Of a DNA stretch of 64,000 nucleotides, positions 34,175 through 43,619 are shown in pieces. Position 1 is the first letter of the stretch. Every line of letters begins with the position of its first letter. This stretch comes from Pseudomonadota bacterium. GTDB taxonomy: Bacteria > Pseudomonadota > Alphaproteobacteria > Rhizobiales > Pleomorphomonadaceae. The stretch covers positions 434,001 to 498,000 of the forward strand of contig JAEZHI010000034.1 in the NCBI GenBank assembly GCA_023436885.1, given 5' to 3'. Under the pieces are notes generated by a model. That model worked only from the letters and a program-made list of their open reading frames with translations. It searched no databases and had not been told where the DNA came from. A program made the position numbers and the translations under genes.

Positions 34175-35722
34175 TCAGTCGATCTTCACCGCGATGAAGC
34201 GCAGATCACCGCTGGCATTGGAGACCAGAAGCAGCGCCGACTTGCGGCCGGAAGCCTTCTGCTTGCTGACCACCTTCATCACGTCATCGGGCGACTTGAC
34301 CTCTTCCTGCGCCACCTCGACGATCAGATCGCCGGTCGCGATGCCCTTCTCGGCAGCAGCGCTCGAGGCATCGACGCCGGTGACCACGACGCCCTTGAGG
34401 TCGGCGCCGATGTGATACTTGTCGCGAGCAGCGTCATCGAGCGCACCGAGCGTCAGGCCGAGAACCTTGGTCTGGTCCTTGGGTGGCTCGGCAGGCTTCT
34501 CTTCGGCCTTGGCGACAACCTTCTCGTCTTCCTGAAGCCGGCCGAGCGTAACGGGAAGCGTCAGCTCCTTGCCCTTGCGGATCAGCGTCAGCTGCACTTC
34601 CTTGCCGACCGGCGTGTTGGCAACCATCCGCGGCAGTTCGCGCATGGTCTTGATGGGATGCCCGTCGAAGGCGGTGATCACGTCACCCGGCTCGACCTTG
34701 GCAACCGCCGCCGGCCCACCCTCGGTAACGCCGGCCACCAGGGCACCCTGCGGCTTGTCGATGCCGAGGCTCTCGGCAAGGTCGTCGGTCACTTCCTGGA
34801 TGTTGACGCCCAGCCAGCCGCGATGGGTCTCGCCGAACTCGCGCAGCTGGTCCACGACACCGACAGCGATTTCCGAGGGGATTGCAAAGCCGATGCCGAT
34901 CGAGCCACCGGATGGGGAAATGATGGCGGTGTTGATGCCGATCACTTCGCCCTTTTCGTTGAATAGCGGGCCACCCGAGTTGCCTCGGTTGATCGCGGCG
35001 TCGGTCTGAAGATAGTTGTCGTAGGGACCTGAATTGATGTCGCGATTGCGCGCCGAGACGATACCGGTGGTCACGGTGCCACCGAGACCGAATGGATTGC
35101 CGATCGCCATCACCCAGTCGCCGACACGCATGTGCTCGCTGTCGCCGAACTTGACGGCTGTGAGCGGCTTGTCCGGCTTGACCCGCAGCACGGCGAGGTC
35201 GGTCTTGGCGTCGTGACCGACCAACTCCGCCTTGAGCTTGGTGCCGTCGGAGAAGTTGGCGACGATCTCGTCGGCATCCTCGATCACGTGGTTGTTGGTG
35301 ATGATGATACCCGAGGGATCGATCACGAAACCCGAGCCGAGCGACTGGACCTTGTGCGGATCACCGCCGTCACCGCCGCCCTCGTCACCACCGTCGCCGT
35401 TATCGGCGCCATCGTCGCCACCGTTGTTGTCGCCCTTGTTCTTGCCGTTCTTGTCGAAGAACTCGTCGAAGAAATTCTGGAAAGGCGAACCCTCCGGCAC
35501 CTGCGGCAGCGGCACCTGCCGCGTCTCCGCAACCGTCTGCGTGGTCGAGATATTCACCACCGCACCGATCAGCTTCTCAGCCAGATCGGCAACCGACGCC
35601 GGTCCCTCGGCAGCGGCCGGCTCCGGCCCCGCAAGGGCGAGCGCCGCCGCCAGCGTCAGTGCCGCAAGGCCCGGTCCACGTCGCCAGCCGGCGCCCGGCA
35701 CTGTCCTGATCCATGAGACCAT
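34175..35722 (-). CDS. DegP/HtrA-type periplasmic serine protease
   Basis: A 515-residue Do-family protease. A signal peptide at 1-40 is followed by a protease domain with the triad His (IITNNHVIEDADEIVANF), Asp (HDAKTDLAVLRVKPD) and Ser (NRGNSGGPLFNEKGEVIG), then two PDZ domains (about 300-400 and 410-515). The loop before the His holds a striking Gly/Asp/Asn-rich insertion of about 35 residues (KNKGDNNGGDDGADNGDGG). The protease degrades or refolds damaged envelope proteins. Start: ATG at 35722, not the frame's first ATG at 35749, because only the former is preceded by a GGAAG site. Which of DegP, DegQ or DegS-like it corresponds to is unclear. Confidence 0.93.
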   Translation of the reverse strand: MVSWIRTVPGAGWRRGPGLAALTLAAALALAGPEPAAAEGPASVADLAEKLIGAVVNISTTQTVAETRQVPLPQVPEGSPFQNFFDEFFDKNGKNKGDNNGGDDGADNGDGGDEGGGDGGDPHKVQSLGSGFVIDPSGIIITNNHVIEDADEIVANFSDGTKLKAELVGHDAKTDLAVLRVKPDKPLTAVKFGDSEHMRVGDWVMAIGNPFGLGGTVTTGIVSARNRDINSGPYDNYLQTDAAINRGNSGGPLFNEKGEVIGINTAIISPSGGSIGIGFAIPSEIAVGVVDQLREFGETHRGWLGVNIQEVTDDLAESLGIDKPQGALVAGVTEGGPAAVAKVEPGDVITAFDGHPIKTMRELPRMVANTPVGKEVQLTLIRKGKELTLPVTLGRLQEDEKVVAKAEEKPAEPPKDQTKVLGLTLGALDDAARDKYHIGADLKGVVVTGVDASSAAAEKGIATGDLIVEVAQEEVKSPDDVMKVVSKQKASGRKSALLLVSNASGDLRFIAVKID

Positions 35723-35930
35723 AGCAGGTCTTCCTCTCCTGGCGCGCACCGCCAGGAAGCCTCAAAGCCCCGGGGCGGAACGCGGACACCAAAATACAAG
35801 GCGAAGCAAAGGCCTGAAGATCTTCACCTCGGACGGCGGCCAATTGGCCATACCCAGCCCTCGGCCAAGTCATAATCCGTTTCACGGATGGAGACAAACC
35901 CCGCTTGCGACGCCGGAAACACTTCATCCT

Positions 35931-36449
35931 GAATCAGACTCTTAAGAAGGCCGCCCTTGAATCACTGCATGAATCCGCTCATCCACCTTATGTATCAAGC
36001 GCTTAGCCAGTTTTCCGGAATCTCCTGCAGAGCCTTCCTCTGGCTTTGGCCGCACCGCTTCGCTGGCGATTGAATGACCGCAGGGCGACAAAGAACGCTC
36101 CCATCCGGAGGAACATTTCTCGGCTTGATGGAAGATATCAGCGCCTCCGAACCGGGACCGCAACGGGCATGGAAAAGACAAGAGCATCAACCGATGACGC
36201 AAGCTGCGCAACATTGAGGGCCGGAGAAGTTTCCGGCGGTGCCGCCCGGCGAAAGGTGGTTACGAGCTGTCTCGTAACGGCCATGACCGACGAGCCAAAA
36301 GGACTTCACCTTGAATCAGATTGTGAAGATCGCGCAACCTGAATCAATCCGTGAAGATCGTAATTAAGACGGTAAATCAATGAATTACACGAATTCCCGG
36401 AATCTCTTGCAGAGGCTCCGGTGACGCCCTGGGATAACCATAGAGAGTC
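35931..36449. other. Non-coding interval between degP and hflC block with GANTC clusters and repeats
   Basis: This belongs to a 745-base gap (35723-36467) without a convincing gene. It holds nine GANTC sites (first bases at 35931, 35937, 35959, 35971, 36018, 36313, 36341, 36400 and 36445), the target of the cell-cycle methylase CcrM, where about two would be expected. Near its right end is a direct repeat TGAATCAnnnnGTGAAGATCG at 36312 and 36340 (28-base step), and two diverged copies of CCGGAATCTC(C/T)TGCAGAG at 36015 and 36397. It may be a regulatory region or a decayed duplicate. Confidence 0.5.
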
Positions 36450-36467
36450 GAGAAGGCACGAGAGGCG

Positions 36468-36656
36468 TCAACCGCCTCTCACCGCCCAGACGATGGCGAC
36501 ACCCACCGCCATCGCCGCGATGCCGCCGGTTCGCAGCCAGGAATCGGAGGCTTCGAGCATCTGTCGAATGCCTTTGCGCATCAGCGAAGGGGCTGCTGCA
36601 TAGAGCAGCCCCTCGAGAACGGCCATCAGACCGACGGCAACCAGGAAGTCGTTCAA
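36468..36656 (-). CDS. DUF2065 small membrane protein
   Basis: A 62-residue protein with two membrane helices (LVAVGLMAVLEGLLYAAAPS and GGIAAMAVGVAIVWAV), matching DUF2065. In many proteobacteria it follows hflC as here (7 bases between) and belongs to the hflK-hflC operon; no function is known. Its stop is the last of the operon, and the long GANTC-rich interval lies downstream. Confidence 0.88.
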   Translation of the reverse strand: MNDFLVAVGLMAVLEGLLYAAAPSLMRKGIRQMLEASDSWLRTGGIAAMAVGVAIVWAVRGG

Positions 36657-36663
36657 TGCGACC

Positions 36664-37581
36664 TCACGGCTGGACCTGGGCGGCCGGCGTGGTCACCTCC
36701 GGCAACGAGCCGGTCGGACCGCGGAAGTAGCGGAAGAACTCCGAGTCCGGCTTCAGCAGCATTGTCGTGCCGCTGGCGAGCGATGACGCGTATGCCTGCA
36801 TCGAGCGATAGAACTCGAAGAAGCTGCGGTCGGCGCCATAGGCTTCCGCGTAGATGCGGTTGCGTTCGGCATCGCCCTCGCCGTGCAGGATGTCGGCGTC
36901 GCGCCGCGCTTCGGCCTGAAGCACGGTGGCCTGACGATCGGCCTCGGCACGGATGCGGGCGGCTTCCTGCGTACCCTCGGCACGAAGTTCGGCTGCCTCG
37001 GCAAGACGCTCCGACCGCATGCGATCGTAGGTCTGTTCGAGAACGTTGTTCGGCAGCTCGGTGCGACGGATCCTGAGCTCGACGATGTCGATACCGAGAT
37101 TGGCCGCTTCCGGACGAACGAAGTCTGCGACTTCCTTCATCATCGCTCCGCGTTCTTCGGACAGGGCGTCGCCGAACGAACGGGTGCCGTAGACGCGGCG
37201 CAAGGCCGAATCGAGACGCGTCCGCAGCCGCGTTTCGGCCACCGCCATGTTGCCGCTGACGCTTTCGCGGAAGGCACGGGCGTTGACGATGCGGTAGGCG
37301 GCGAAGGCGTCCACCACATACTGACGGCTGTCACGAACCTGAACGACGTTGTTGTCGATCTCGATCGTGTTGAGCCGCTTGTCGACGATCTGCACGGTGT
37401 CGACCATATTGGTCGGCAGCTTGAAGTAGATGCCCGGCTGGGTGATCACACGCTGGATTTCACCAAAGCGAAGCTGGATGGCCTGGTCGCGTTCCGTGAC
37501 GATGAACGTCGATGAATAGACGATCAGGGCGATGACCACCAAGGCGATCAGGGTGAAGGGTAAGGCGATCGTGCGCATCAC
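36664..37581 (-). CDS. hflC: HflC, FtsH-associated SPFH protein
   Basis: A 305-residue SPFH protein. One N-terminal membrane helix (IALPFTLIALVVIALIVYSS) is followed by the SPFH domain (FIVTERDQAIQLRFGEIQRV, TQPGIYFKLPTNMVDTVQIV) and a long charged coiled coil (RAEADRQATVLQAEARRDAD). With HflK it makes a large cap around FtsH at the inner membrane and modulates FtsH proteolysis. Its ATG overlaps the hflK stop by four bases. Confidence 0.95.
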   Translation of the reverse strand: MMRTIALPFTLIALVVIALIVYSSTFIVTERDQAIQLRFGEIQRVITQPGIYFKLPTNMVDTVQIVDKRLNTIEIDNNVVQVRDSRQYVVDAFAAYRIVNARAFRESVSGNMAVAETRLRTRLDSALRRVYGTRSFGDALSEERGAMMKEVADFVRPEAANLGIDIVELRIRRTELPNNVLEQTYDRMRSERLAEAAELRAEGTQEAARIRAEADRQATVLQAEARRDADILHGEGDAERNRIYAEAYGADRSFFEFYRSMQAYASSLASGTTMLLKPDSEFFRYFRGPTGSLPEVTTPAAQVQP

Positions 37582-38696
37582 TGGGCGGCTCCCGTAACGG
37601 AGGGGGTCGTCGGGCGCCCGACTTCGGGCAACGGCAGATAGGGCAGCACGCCCTGCGTCGACCCGCTGTCGAGGATCACCTTATTGGTCTTGGAGAGCAC
37701 GCCCTCCATGGTCTCGAGATAGATGCGCTCGCGCGTGATGTCGGGCGCTTTCACATACTGCTGGTAGACCGAGGTGAAGCGCTGCGCGCCACCGGTCGCC
37801 TCGGCAATGACCTGATCGCGGTAACCGAGCGCCGCCTCACGGATCTGCGACGCCTCGCCGCGCGCCTCGCCGAGCCGCTTGTTGGCATAGGCCTGGGCGT
37901 CCTGCTTGAACTTGTCCTGGTCCTGCTGGGCACGCTGCACTTCGCCAAAGGCATCCTGCACCTCGAGCGGCGGATCGGCGCGCGTGACGTTGACGGCGGT
38001 GATCGTGATGCCGGCGTCATAGGAATCGAGCGTCTGCTGGATGCGCTCGCGAACGGCCGTCTGGGCCACCTCGCGGCCGGTCGTGCGGAACTCGTCGGCG
38101 CGGGTACGGCCGACCACTTCGCGCATGACCGACTCCGAAACCTTGCGGACAATGTCCGGCTGGTCGCCGACACGGAACAGATATTTGACCGGGTCGGCAA
38201 TGCGCCAGAGCACGGAGAACTCGACGCTGACGAGGTTCTGATCGCCCGACAGCATGATCGAGTCCGTGCCGGCCGTCGCCGCACCGCCGATCACTTCCTG
38301 GTTCTCCTTGAGGAGAGCTGGAGTCTCGACCTGCTCGATCGGCCAGAAGGCGAAATGAATGCCCGGCTCGTTGAGCTCCGGCTTCACCTTGCCGAACAGG
38401 AGCTCGACGCCCACCTGGTCCGGCTGGACCACATAGATGCTCTCGTAAAGCCAGAAGCCGACGGCCGCGATGGCGATGAACGGCAGCGCCGTCATGAACC
38501 CAGTTGGTTCCGTCTGTCCGGGCCGGCCACCGCCGGGAAGGAGACGCCGGATCTTGTCCTGTCCACGCCGGAGCAATTCCTCGAGATCGGGGGGCTCATT
38601 ACCGCCGCCGCCCTGCGGTCCCCGGGGCGGCTGCCCCCACGGTCCATTGCCGCCGCCTTTCCAGCCGCCGCCACCACTCTGATTGCTCCAGGGCAT
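37578..38696 (-). CDS. hflK: HflK, FtsH-associated SPFH protein
   Basis: A 372-residue SPFH protein. The N-terminal 45 residues are Gly/Pro-rich (GGGGWKGGGNGPWGQPPRGP), then come charged helix residues (DLEELLRRGQDKIRRLL), a membrane helix (ALPFIAIAAVGFWLYESI) and the SPFH domain (VVQPDQVGVELLFGKVKPEL). The C-terminal coiled coil contains QDQDKFKQDAQAYANKRLGE. It pairs with HflC. This is the first gene of hflK-hflC-DUF2065. Confidence 0.95.
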   Translation of the reverse strand: MPWSNQSGGGGWKGGGNGPWGQPPRGPQGGGGNEPPDLEELLRRGQDKIRRLLPGGGRPGQTEPTGFMTALPFIAIAAVGFWLYESIYVVQPDQVGVELLFGKVKPELNEPGIHFAFWPIEQVETPALLKENQEVIGGAATAGTDSIMLSGDQNLVSVEFSVLWRIADPVKYLFRVGDQPDIVRKVSESVMREVVGRTRADEFRTTGREVAQTAVRERIQQTLDSYDAGITITAVNVTRADPPLEVQDAFGEVQRAQQDQDKFKQDAQAYANKRLGEARGEASQIREAALGYRDQVIAEATGGAQRFTSVYQQYVKAPDITRERIYLETMEGVLSKTNKVILDSGSTQGVLPYLPLPEVGRPTTPSVTGAAQ

Positions 38697-38902
38697 ATGG
38701 GTCCCTTCCTGCGAATATTAAAATCTGGAGCGGCCCTTGTCGATCAGGCCACTAGGCCCGACCGGGGAACCGCTCCGGCTTTATCTGGAGCGCGATCATA
38801 GGAGCCGAGGCCCCTGTCATCAATGCGCATACAGATGAAACGCCATTTGGGGTGCGAGGCATCGCCGATCAACCATCCGTGACCGATTCTTTCGGCGTGG
38901 TT

Positions 38903-39418
38903 TCAGAGACGCTTGATCCAGGTCTCGAAAGTCGCGTCGGCACTGTCGCGCTCGCTGCGGATCATCGGCTCACTGGCGTCCAGTCTCCACAAGGCCGGAT
39001 CGATCGTCGGGAAGTGTGTATCCCCATCCGGCGTGGCGGCAATGCGCGTGACGAAAAGACGATCCGCCCGTTTGATGGTGGCGGCATAGAGGACGCCACC
39101 GCCTGCCACGACATAGGAAGACACACCCTTCTGAACAGCGCTCGCCTCGGCAGCCTTCAGGGCGGCATCGATGTCGGAAAGAACCGTCACGCCCTCGATG
39201 GAAAAGGACGTATCGCGCGACACCACGAAGGTCTCGCGCCCGGGCAGCGGTTTGCCGATCGACTCGAAAGTCTTGCGCCCCATCACCATGGGCCGGCCAA
39301 GCGTCAGCGCCTTGAAATGCTTGAGGTCGGTCGGCAGACGCCAGGGCATGTCGCCCTCGCGGCCAATGACACCGTTTTCCGCCATGGCAACGACGATATC
39401 GAGAAGCGGTCGGCTCAC
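38903..39418 (-). CDS. folA: Dihydrofolate reductase
   Basis: A 171-residue type I DHFR: LDIVVAMAENGVIGREGDMP, WRLPTDLKHFKALTLGRPMV, MGRKTFESIGKPLPGRETFV and the later VAGGGVLYAATIKRADRLFV are the four conserved blocks, with the catalytic Asp replaced in the usual D-M-P-W position by an Asp in GDMPW. It regenerates tetrahydrofolate, needed by ThyA. Start: GTG at 39418, whose last two bases are shared with the TGA of the GNAT gene (GTGA). It is the last gene of an AsmA-GNAT-folA operon. Confidence 0.95.
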   Translation of the reverse strand: MSRPLLDIVVAMAENGVIGREGDMPWRLPTDLKHFKALTLGRPMVMGRKTFESIGKPLPGRETFVVSRDTSFSIEGVTVLSDIDAALKAAEASAVQKGVSSYVVAGGGVLYAATIKRADRLFVTRIAATPDGDTHFPTIDPALWRLDASEPMIRSERDSADATFETWIKRL

Positions 39419-39930
39419 GGGCACTCCTTGGCCAATTTTTCGATCGCCTCGCGCGTCATCCGCACCGGCACCCAGCTGTCGTTGAGCGGCGCGCCCATGG
39501 CCGCGTAGAAATCGATGGCCGACTTGTTCCAGTCGAGCACCGTCCACTCGAAGCGTCCCAGCCCTTCGTCAACGCAGCGCCGGGCTAGCCGGGCGAGCAA
39601 GGCCTTGCCGACCCCCTGCCCCCGCGCCGCGGGATCGACGAAGATATCCTCAAGATAGAGCCCATGACGGCCAAGGAAGGTGGAGAAGGAATAATACCAC
39701 ACGGCGATGCCTGCCGGCTGATCGCCGATGAAGCCGAGCTCGCAAAAGACGCGCGGATTCTCTCCGAAGAAGGCAGCCGTATAGTCTGCCGGCGTCGCTA
39801 CCATCTTCTCGGAGAGGTTCTCGTAGGCGGCCAGAGAGCGAATGAAGCCGGTGATGATCTCCACATCGTCGGGCGTGGCGGGACGGGTGGTGGGTTTCGG
39901 ACGGCGATGGCGGCCGGATGGAGATCTCAT
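39415..39930 (-). CDS. GNAT-family N-acetyltransferase
   Basis: A 171-residue GNAT enzyme: acceptor-side helix VEIITGFIRSLAAYENLSEK, beta-4 and motif A with the acetyl-CoA loop LEDIFVDPAARGQGVGKALL, and the C-terminal FEWTVLDWNKSAIDFYAAMG. The FEWxVLDWNxxAIxFY signature is that of diamine-type (SAT-like) acetyltransferases, so a polyamine, diamine or amino acid analogue may be the acceptor. The first 16 residues are basic and poorly conserved. Both ends overlap neighbours by four bases. Confidence 0.88.
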   Translation of the reverse strand: MRSPSGRHRRPKPTTRPATPDDVEIITGFIRSLAAYENLSEKMVATPADYTAAFFGENPRVFCELGFIGDQPAGIAVWYYSFSTFLGRHGLYLEDIFVDPAARGQGVGKALLARLARRCVDEGLGRFEWTVLDWNKSAIDFYAAMGAPLNDSWVPVRMTREAIEKLAKECP

Positions 39931-42900
39931 GGCGCAGCCCCCGTTACGCCGCCGGGCGGCAGGCCGACATTGGAACTCGGAAGCTGCTTCAGTTTGACAC
40001 CGGGTTGGGCAGGCGCAGGTGTTCCCTTTTCCAGCAACCGACCGATCGCATCGAGAGGATCACCGCCCGTGGGCTTTTCTGCCTTGGCTTTTTGCACGGC
40101 AAGCAGCGCGGCTGCCTTGGCCTTTTCGGCAAGCGCCGCCGCAGCCGCGCGCTCGCGCGCCTCAAGCATCTGCTGATTGCGCCGATCGAGGGCTTCGCGG
40201 TCACGCAGCACTTGGCGCGACAGAAGCTCACGCTCCTGAATATCGGCCTGCATGGTCAAGACGCGCTGGGTCTCTTTCTCAAGCGCGCGGATGCCGAGAT
40301 AGGAGGCGAAACCAGTCACATCGATACGACGGGATGGATCGGCGACCGGTCCTTTGAACAGCACGGACACCTGCGGCACGCCACCACCCACGGCCGCATC
40401 ACCGGCATCGAGCGAAAGGCGCCATTCGCTATCGAGGCTCAAACGGGCAAGGTCGACTGTTGCCGAGCCGGAGGTGGCGCCATCCTTGCCAGCCACCACG
40501 ATGTTGGGCGCTCTCAGCGTACCGCCGGCCAGCGTAAAGGCGGCATCCAGCCGGTCGAAGGCGAGATCGCCCATATCGACATTGTCGGTAAATGCCTGCC
40601 GAATGCGGTCCTCGCTGAGTTCCTTGCCGGCGTCGGCCAACCGGATCACCTGATCGAAAGCGCGGGTCGTCATGTGGGCGAGGCGGCCGTTCTCAATTGA
40701 GAAGCTGCCACCGCCGGTCAGTGACGACATCCAGCCGGCAAGTGTCCGGCCCGTTGCGTTCACCTGGGCGTCTACATTCATTGTGCCGGTGACCATCGAC
40801 CGGTCATCGCGGCGCCAGGCAAATTCCTCAGCCGCCGCGCCATCAAGGCGAAGCGTTCCGGAAACACCGGCGGTCCCATCGAGATCGCGCTTGATGATCA
40901 GGTCGCCCGAGAGCTTGCCGCCAGCCATCGTCGCCTGGATGCCGTCTAGCCCGGTGCCAGAGGCATTGCTCGCCAGCGACAATGAGACGGACTTGGCCGG
41001 GGGCGCTCCTTCGATATCGAGCCGATCGAACTTCAACGCGAGATCGGTGTCGAAACCGTCGATCAACGCAGCGCCGAATGGCGCTTCCGGCCAGGGATTG
41101 CGGCTTGCCACAATCGGGAACTCGAAGGCCGACGGGCCGAGAATGGCTTCGCCCAGACCGGCGAGCGATCCTTGATCGAATGACAGACTGCCGGTCACCT
41201 TCGGAACGCTGGGGGCGAAGTCGATGGTGATATCGCCGACGGTCGGCACATTGTCGAACTTGCCCTCGATGCGGTTGACGACGACCTTGCGGTTGCCGAG
41301 AGAAAGATGAGCTGAAACATCCGCCGGCGTAGAACCGATAACGCCCTGCACGATATTGCCCGACAGGACGAGCAGCGAACCGGCATCCGGCGATTTCAGA
41401 TCAAGGTCGAGCTCGGCGCTCGGTGCGGCACCGCGCTTCAGCGTTGTGGATCCGTTCAGCGTCACCTCGGTCGGCCCCATGGCGCCGCGAAGAACAACGG
41501 CCAGGCCATCTTTCGACTTGCCCATCGCCGATAATGTCAGGCTGCCGGCGCCCGAGCGTCCGATGTCTGGAACGGCGAGACCGAACTGGCGCATCAGCTC
41601 GGCACCGTCTGGACCGGTGAGACTGACGTCGGTCGATATGTCGGCGGCATCCCAGGCGTCGACACGCCCCTTGAAGCCGAGCTCGCCGTGAATGTCGGTC
41701 GATGCAGCCGACCCATTCAGCTCGACCTTGACGGCGGTGCCATCGCCCGACGCTTTGGCCTGTACGGTTCCCTCAAGGCTGGCCGGCCCCAGATGGGGCG
41801 CCGCATCACGCAGGAAGGAGATAGCTGCAGCGTCCGGGATCAGCGCCTTGGCCAGATCGGCGATACCGTCCAGCTTTTCGGCCGAGACGCGCATCTGAAT
41901 CGAACCGTCGGGCGTCGTCATCACGTCGCGGATCGTACCTGCCGCTGTCACGCGGGCGCCGGACAGTGAACGCACAAACAGACGATCAACATCGAGCGTG
42001 GAGTCGATCAGCGACGCCGACACATCGAACCCCTCGGCGCGTGCATCGCTGGCGATCAGCGTTCCTATGGCAGCCTTGACCACCACATCCGCACCCGTGC
42101 CGCCGCTTCCCTGCCCCGTCGCGAGGCTGGCGATCGTCTGCACGTCGGAAAGCCTGAGTTGATCGGCATCGAGCGCCAGCGTGACGCGCGGCCTTCTGCC
42201 GGAAACGCCGGGCGTAAAATCGAGCGAGCCGCTGACCTTGCCGTCATCGAGGCGGGCATCGACGTCTTCAAGCGTCAAGCCATCTGCCGAAGCAGCGACC
42301 TTGGCTGAAACACGGAACGGATCGAGGCCGACTTTCGGGCGGTTGGGTGACCACCATGTAATCAGCGTTGCCGGCTGGTCGGACGACAGCGAGACGTCAC
42401 CGTCAAAGCCGATGGTCGGCGCAGTCGAAAGCCTGCCGTGAGCCGCGAGCGACGACTTGCCCGGCAGTGTCGCTTCCAGCGTATCGATGGTCCAGCCCGA
42501 CGGCGCGGTGACGAGATCAGCTCTCAGATCGGAAATGATGCTGCCACCGACAACAACGCCCGGAATATCGAAGCCGATGCGGCCCGGCACGCTTGGCACC
42601 GGCAGCCCGGCTATGGTCGCGCCAAAAGCAGCGAGCGCGTTGTTGAAGGAAACAGGCTTGTCGGGCCCGTCGCCCAGCGTCCGGTCAAGATCGATCTGCC
42701 GGGCGGACAACACGGCCTCGAAGCTGGGAGCCGCCGCCAAATCCAACGTCGCGGCGCCGGAAATGGTGAAGGGACGTTCTTCTGCGCCGTAGCGGAACTC
42801 AAGCGCCTTGGCCAGAACCGCCCGGTTCGAGATGTCGAGATCGGCGGTCACCGACCAGGGCAAGGTCGACTGGTCTTCCTTGGCGATGATTCGGTCGAGC

Positions 42901-43619
42901 GTCGCCTTGCCGGCCCAGGTCGGACGATGATTGGCGATCTTCAACTGGCCGTCGAAGTTGGCGACCACCGGACGAACCGCCGAACGCACATTGGCCTTGA
43001 GCGTGAAGCCACCCTTGCCGTCGGCAGCGCCTGTCGCCGCCTTGACAGTAAACGTGTCGCCATGGGTTCGCGCCGTGCCTTCAACCTTGTAGGGACCGGC
43101 CAGCGCCGGGGCATCGAGGCGCGCCTTGATGCCATCCACCACCAGCGGCTGGCTGTGCCGGGCATCGGACACAACGACCTTGCCATCCTCAATGTCGACA
43201 CCGGAAAGTTTCACCCGGCTCGGATTGATGCCGATGCCACCTTCGACGGCCATCCATTCGAAGGCGCCGTTTTCGTCGATACGGACATTGAGTTCCGGCT
43301 GCTGGACCTGCATCTCGGTGACGTGGATCTCACCCGACAGCAGCGGGAAAAGCTCGATCTCCATGTTGAAGCGACCGACCGTCATCAACGGTGCGTTGGG
43401 GTCGTCGCCGATCACCACGTCGGAGAAAGAGAGCGAGGGGTAAGGCAACAGGCTCGCATCGGCTGTGCCACGAACGGACACCTTGTGTCCCAGAACGTGC
43501 GCCGCCTCGGTCTCGAAAGCGGACCGATAGGCCGTCCAGTCGACAAACAAAGGCCCGACCAGCGCCACGAGGAGCGCCAGGATGACTGTGAATCCGATAC
43601 CGAAATACAGCGAATTCAG
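39927..43619 (-). CDS. AsmA-family protein (inner-membrane-anchored, periplasmic)
   Basis: A protein of 1230 residues from the AsmA/YhdP-like family thought to bridge inner and outer membranes in lipid transport. The membrane anchor (NSLYFGIGFTVILALLVALV) precedes GPLFVDWTAYRSAFETEAAH, the AsmA N-terminal domain with LGHKVSVRGTADASLLPYPS, a long beta-rich middle and AsmA C-terminal repeats; the end is rich in Arg/Glu/Ala coiled coil (MLEARERAAAAALAEKAKA). Start choice: with the anchor included, the only usable codon after an in-frame TAA is CTG (43619), with GGGAG eight bases upstream; GTG at 43568 would drop half the anchor. The ATGA overlap joins it to GNAT downstream. Confidence 0.9.
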   Translation of the reverse strand: MNSLYFGIGFTVILALLVALVGPLFVDWTAYRSAFETEAAHVLGHKVSVRGTADASLLPYPSLSFSDVVIGDDPNAPLMTVGRFNMEIELFPLLSGEIHVTEMQVQQPELNVRIDENGAFEWMAVEGGIGINPSRVKLSGVDIEDGKVVVSDARHSQPLVVDGIKARLDAPALAGPYKVEGTARTHGDTFTVKAATGAADGKGGFTLKANVRSAVRPVVANFDGQLKIANHRPTWAGKATLDRIIAKEDQSTLPWSVTADLDISNRAVLAKALEFRYGAEERPFTISGAATLDLAAAPSFEAVLSARQIDLDRTLGDGPDKPVSFNNALAAFGATIAGLPVPSVPGRIGFDIPGVVVGGSIISDLRADLVTAPSGWTIDTLEATLPGKSSLAAHGRLSTAPTIGFDGDVSLSSDQPATLITWWSPNRPKVGLDPFRVSAKVAASADGLTLEDVDARLDDGKVSGSLDFTPGVSGRRPRVTLALDADQLRLSDVQTIASLATGQGSGGTGADVVVKAAIGTLIASDARAEGFDVSASLIDSTLDVDRLFVRSLSGARVTAAGTIRDVMTTPDGSIQMRVSAEKLDGIADLAKALIPDAAAISFLRDAAPHLGPASLEGTVQAKASGDGTAVKVELNGSAASTDIHGELGFKGRVDAWDAADISTDVSLTGPDGAELMRQFGLAVPDIGRSGAGSLTLSAMGKSKDGLAVVLRGAMGPTEVTLNGSTTLKRGAAPSAELDLDLKSPDAGSLLVLSGNIVQGVIGSTPADVSAHLSLGNRKVVVNRIEGKFDNVPTVGDITIDFAPSVPKVTGSLSFDQGSLAGLGEAILGPSAFEFPIVASRNPWPEAPFGAALIDGFDTDLALKFDRLDIEGAPPAKSVSLSLASNASGTGLDGIQATMAGGKLSGDLIIKRDLDGTAGVSGTLRLDGAAAEEFAWRRDDRSMVTGTMNVDAQVNATGRTLAGWMSSLTGGGSFSIENGRLAHMTTRAFDQVIRLADAGKELSEDRIRQAFTDNVDMGDLAFDRLDAAFTLAGGTLRAPNIVVAGKDGATSGSATVDLARLSLDSEWRLSLDAGDAAVGGGVPQVSVLFKGPVADPSRRIDVTGFASYLGIRALEKETQRVLTMQADIQERELLSRQVLRDREALDRRNQQMLEARERAAAAALAEKAKAAALLAVQKAKAEKPTGGDPLDAIGRLLEKGTPAPAQPGVKLKQLPSSNVGLPPGGVTGAAP

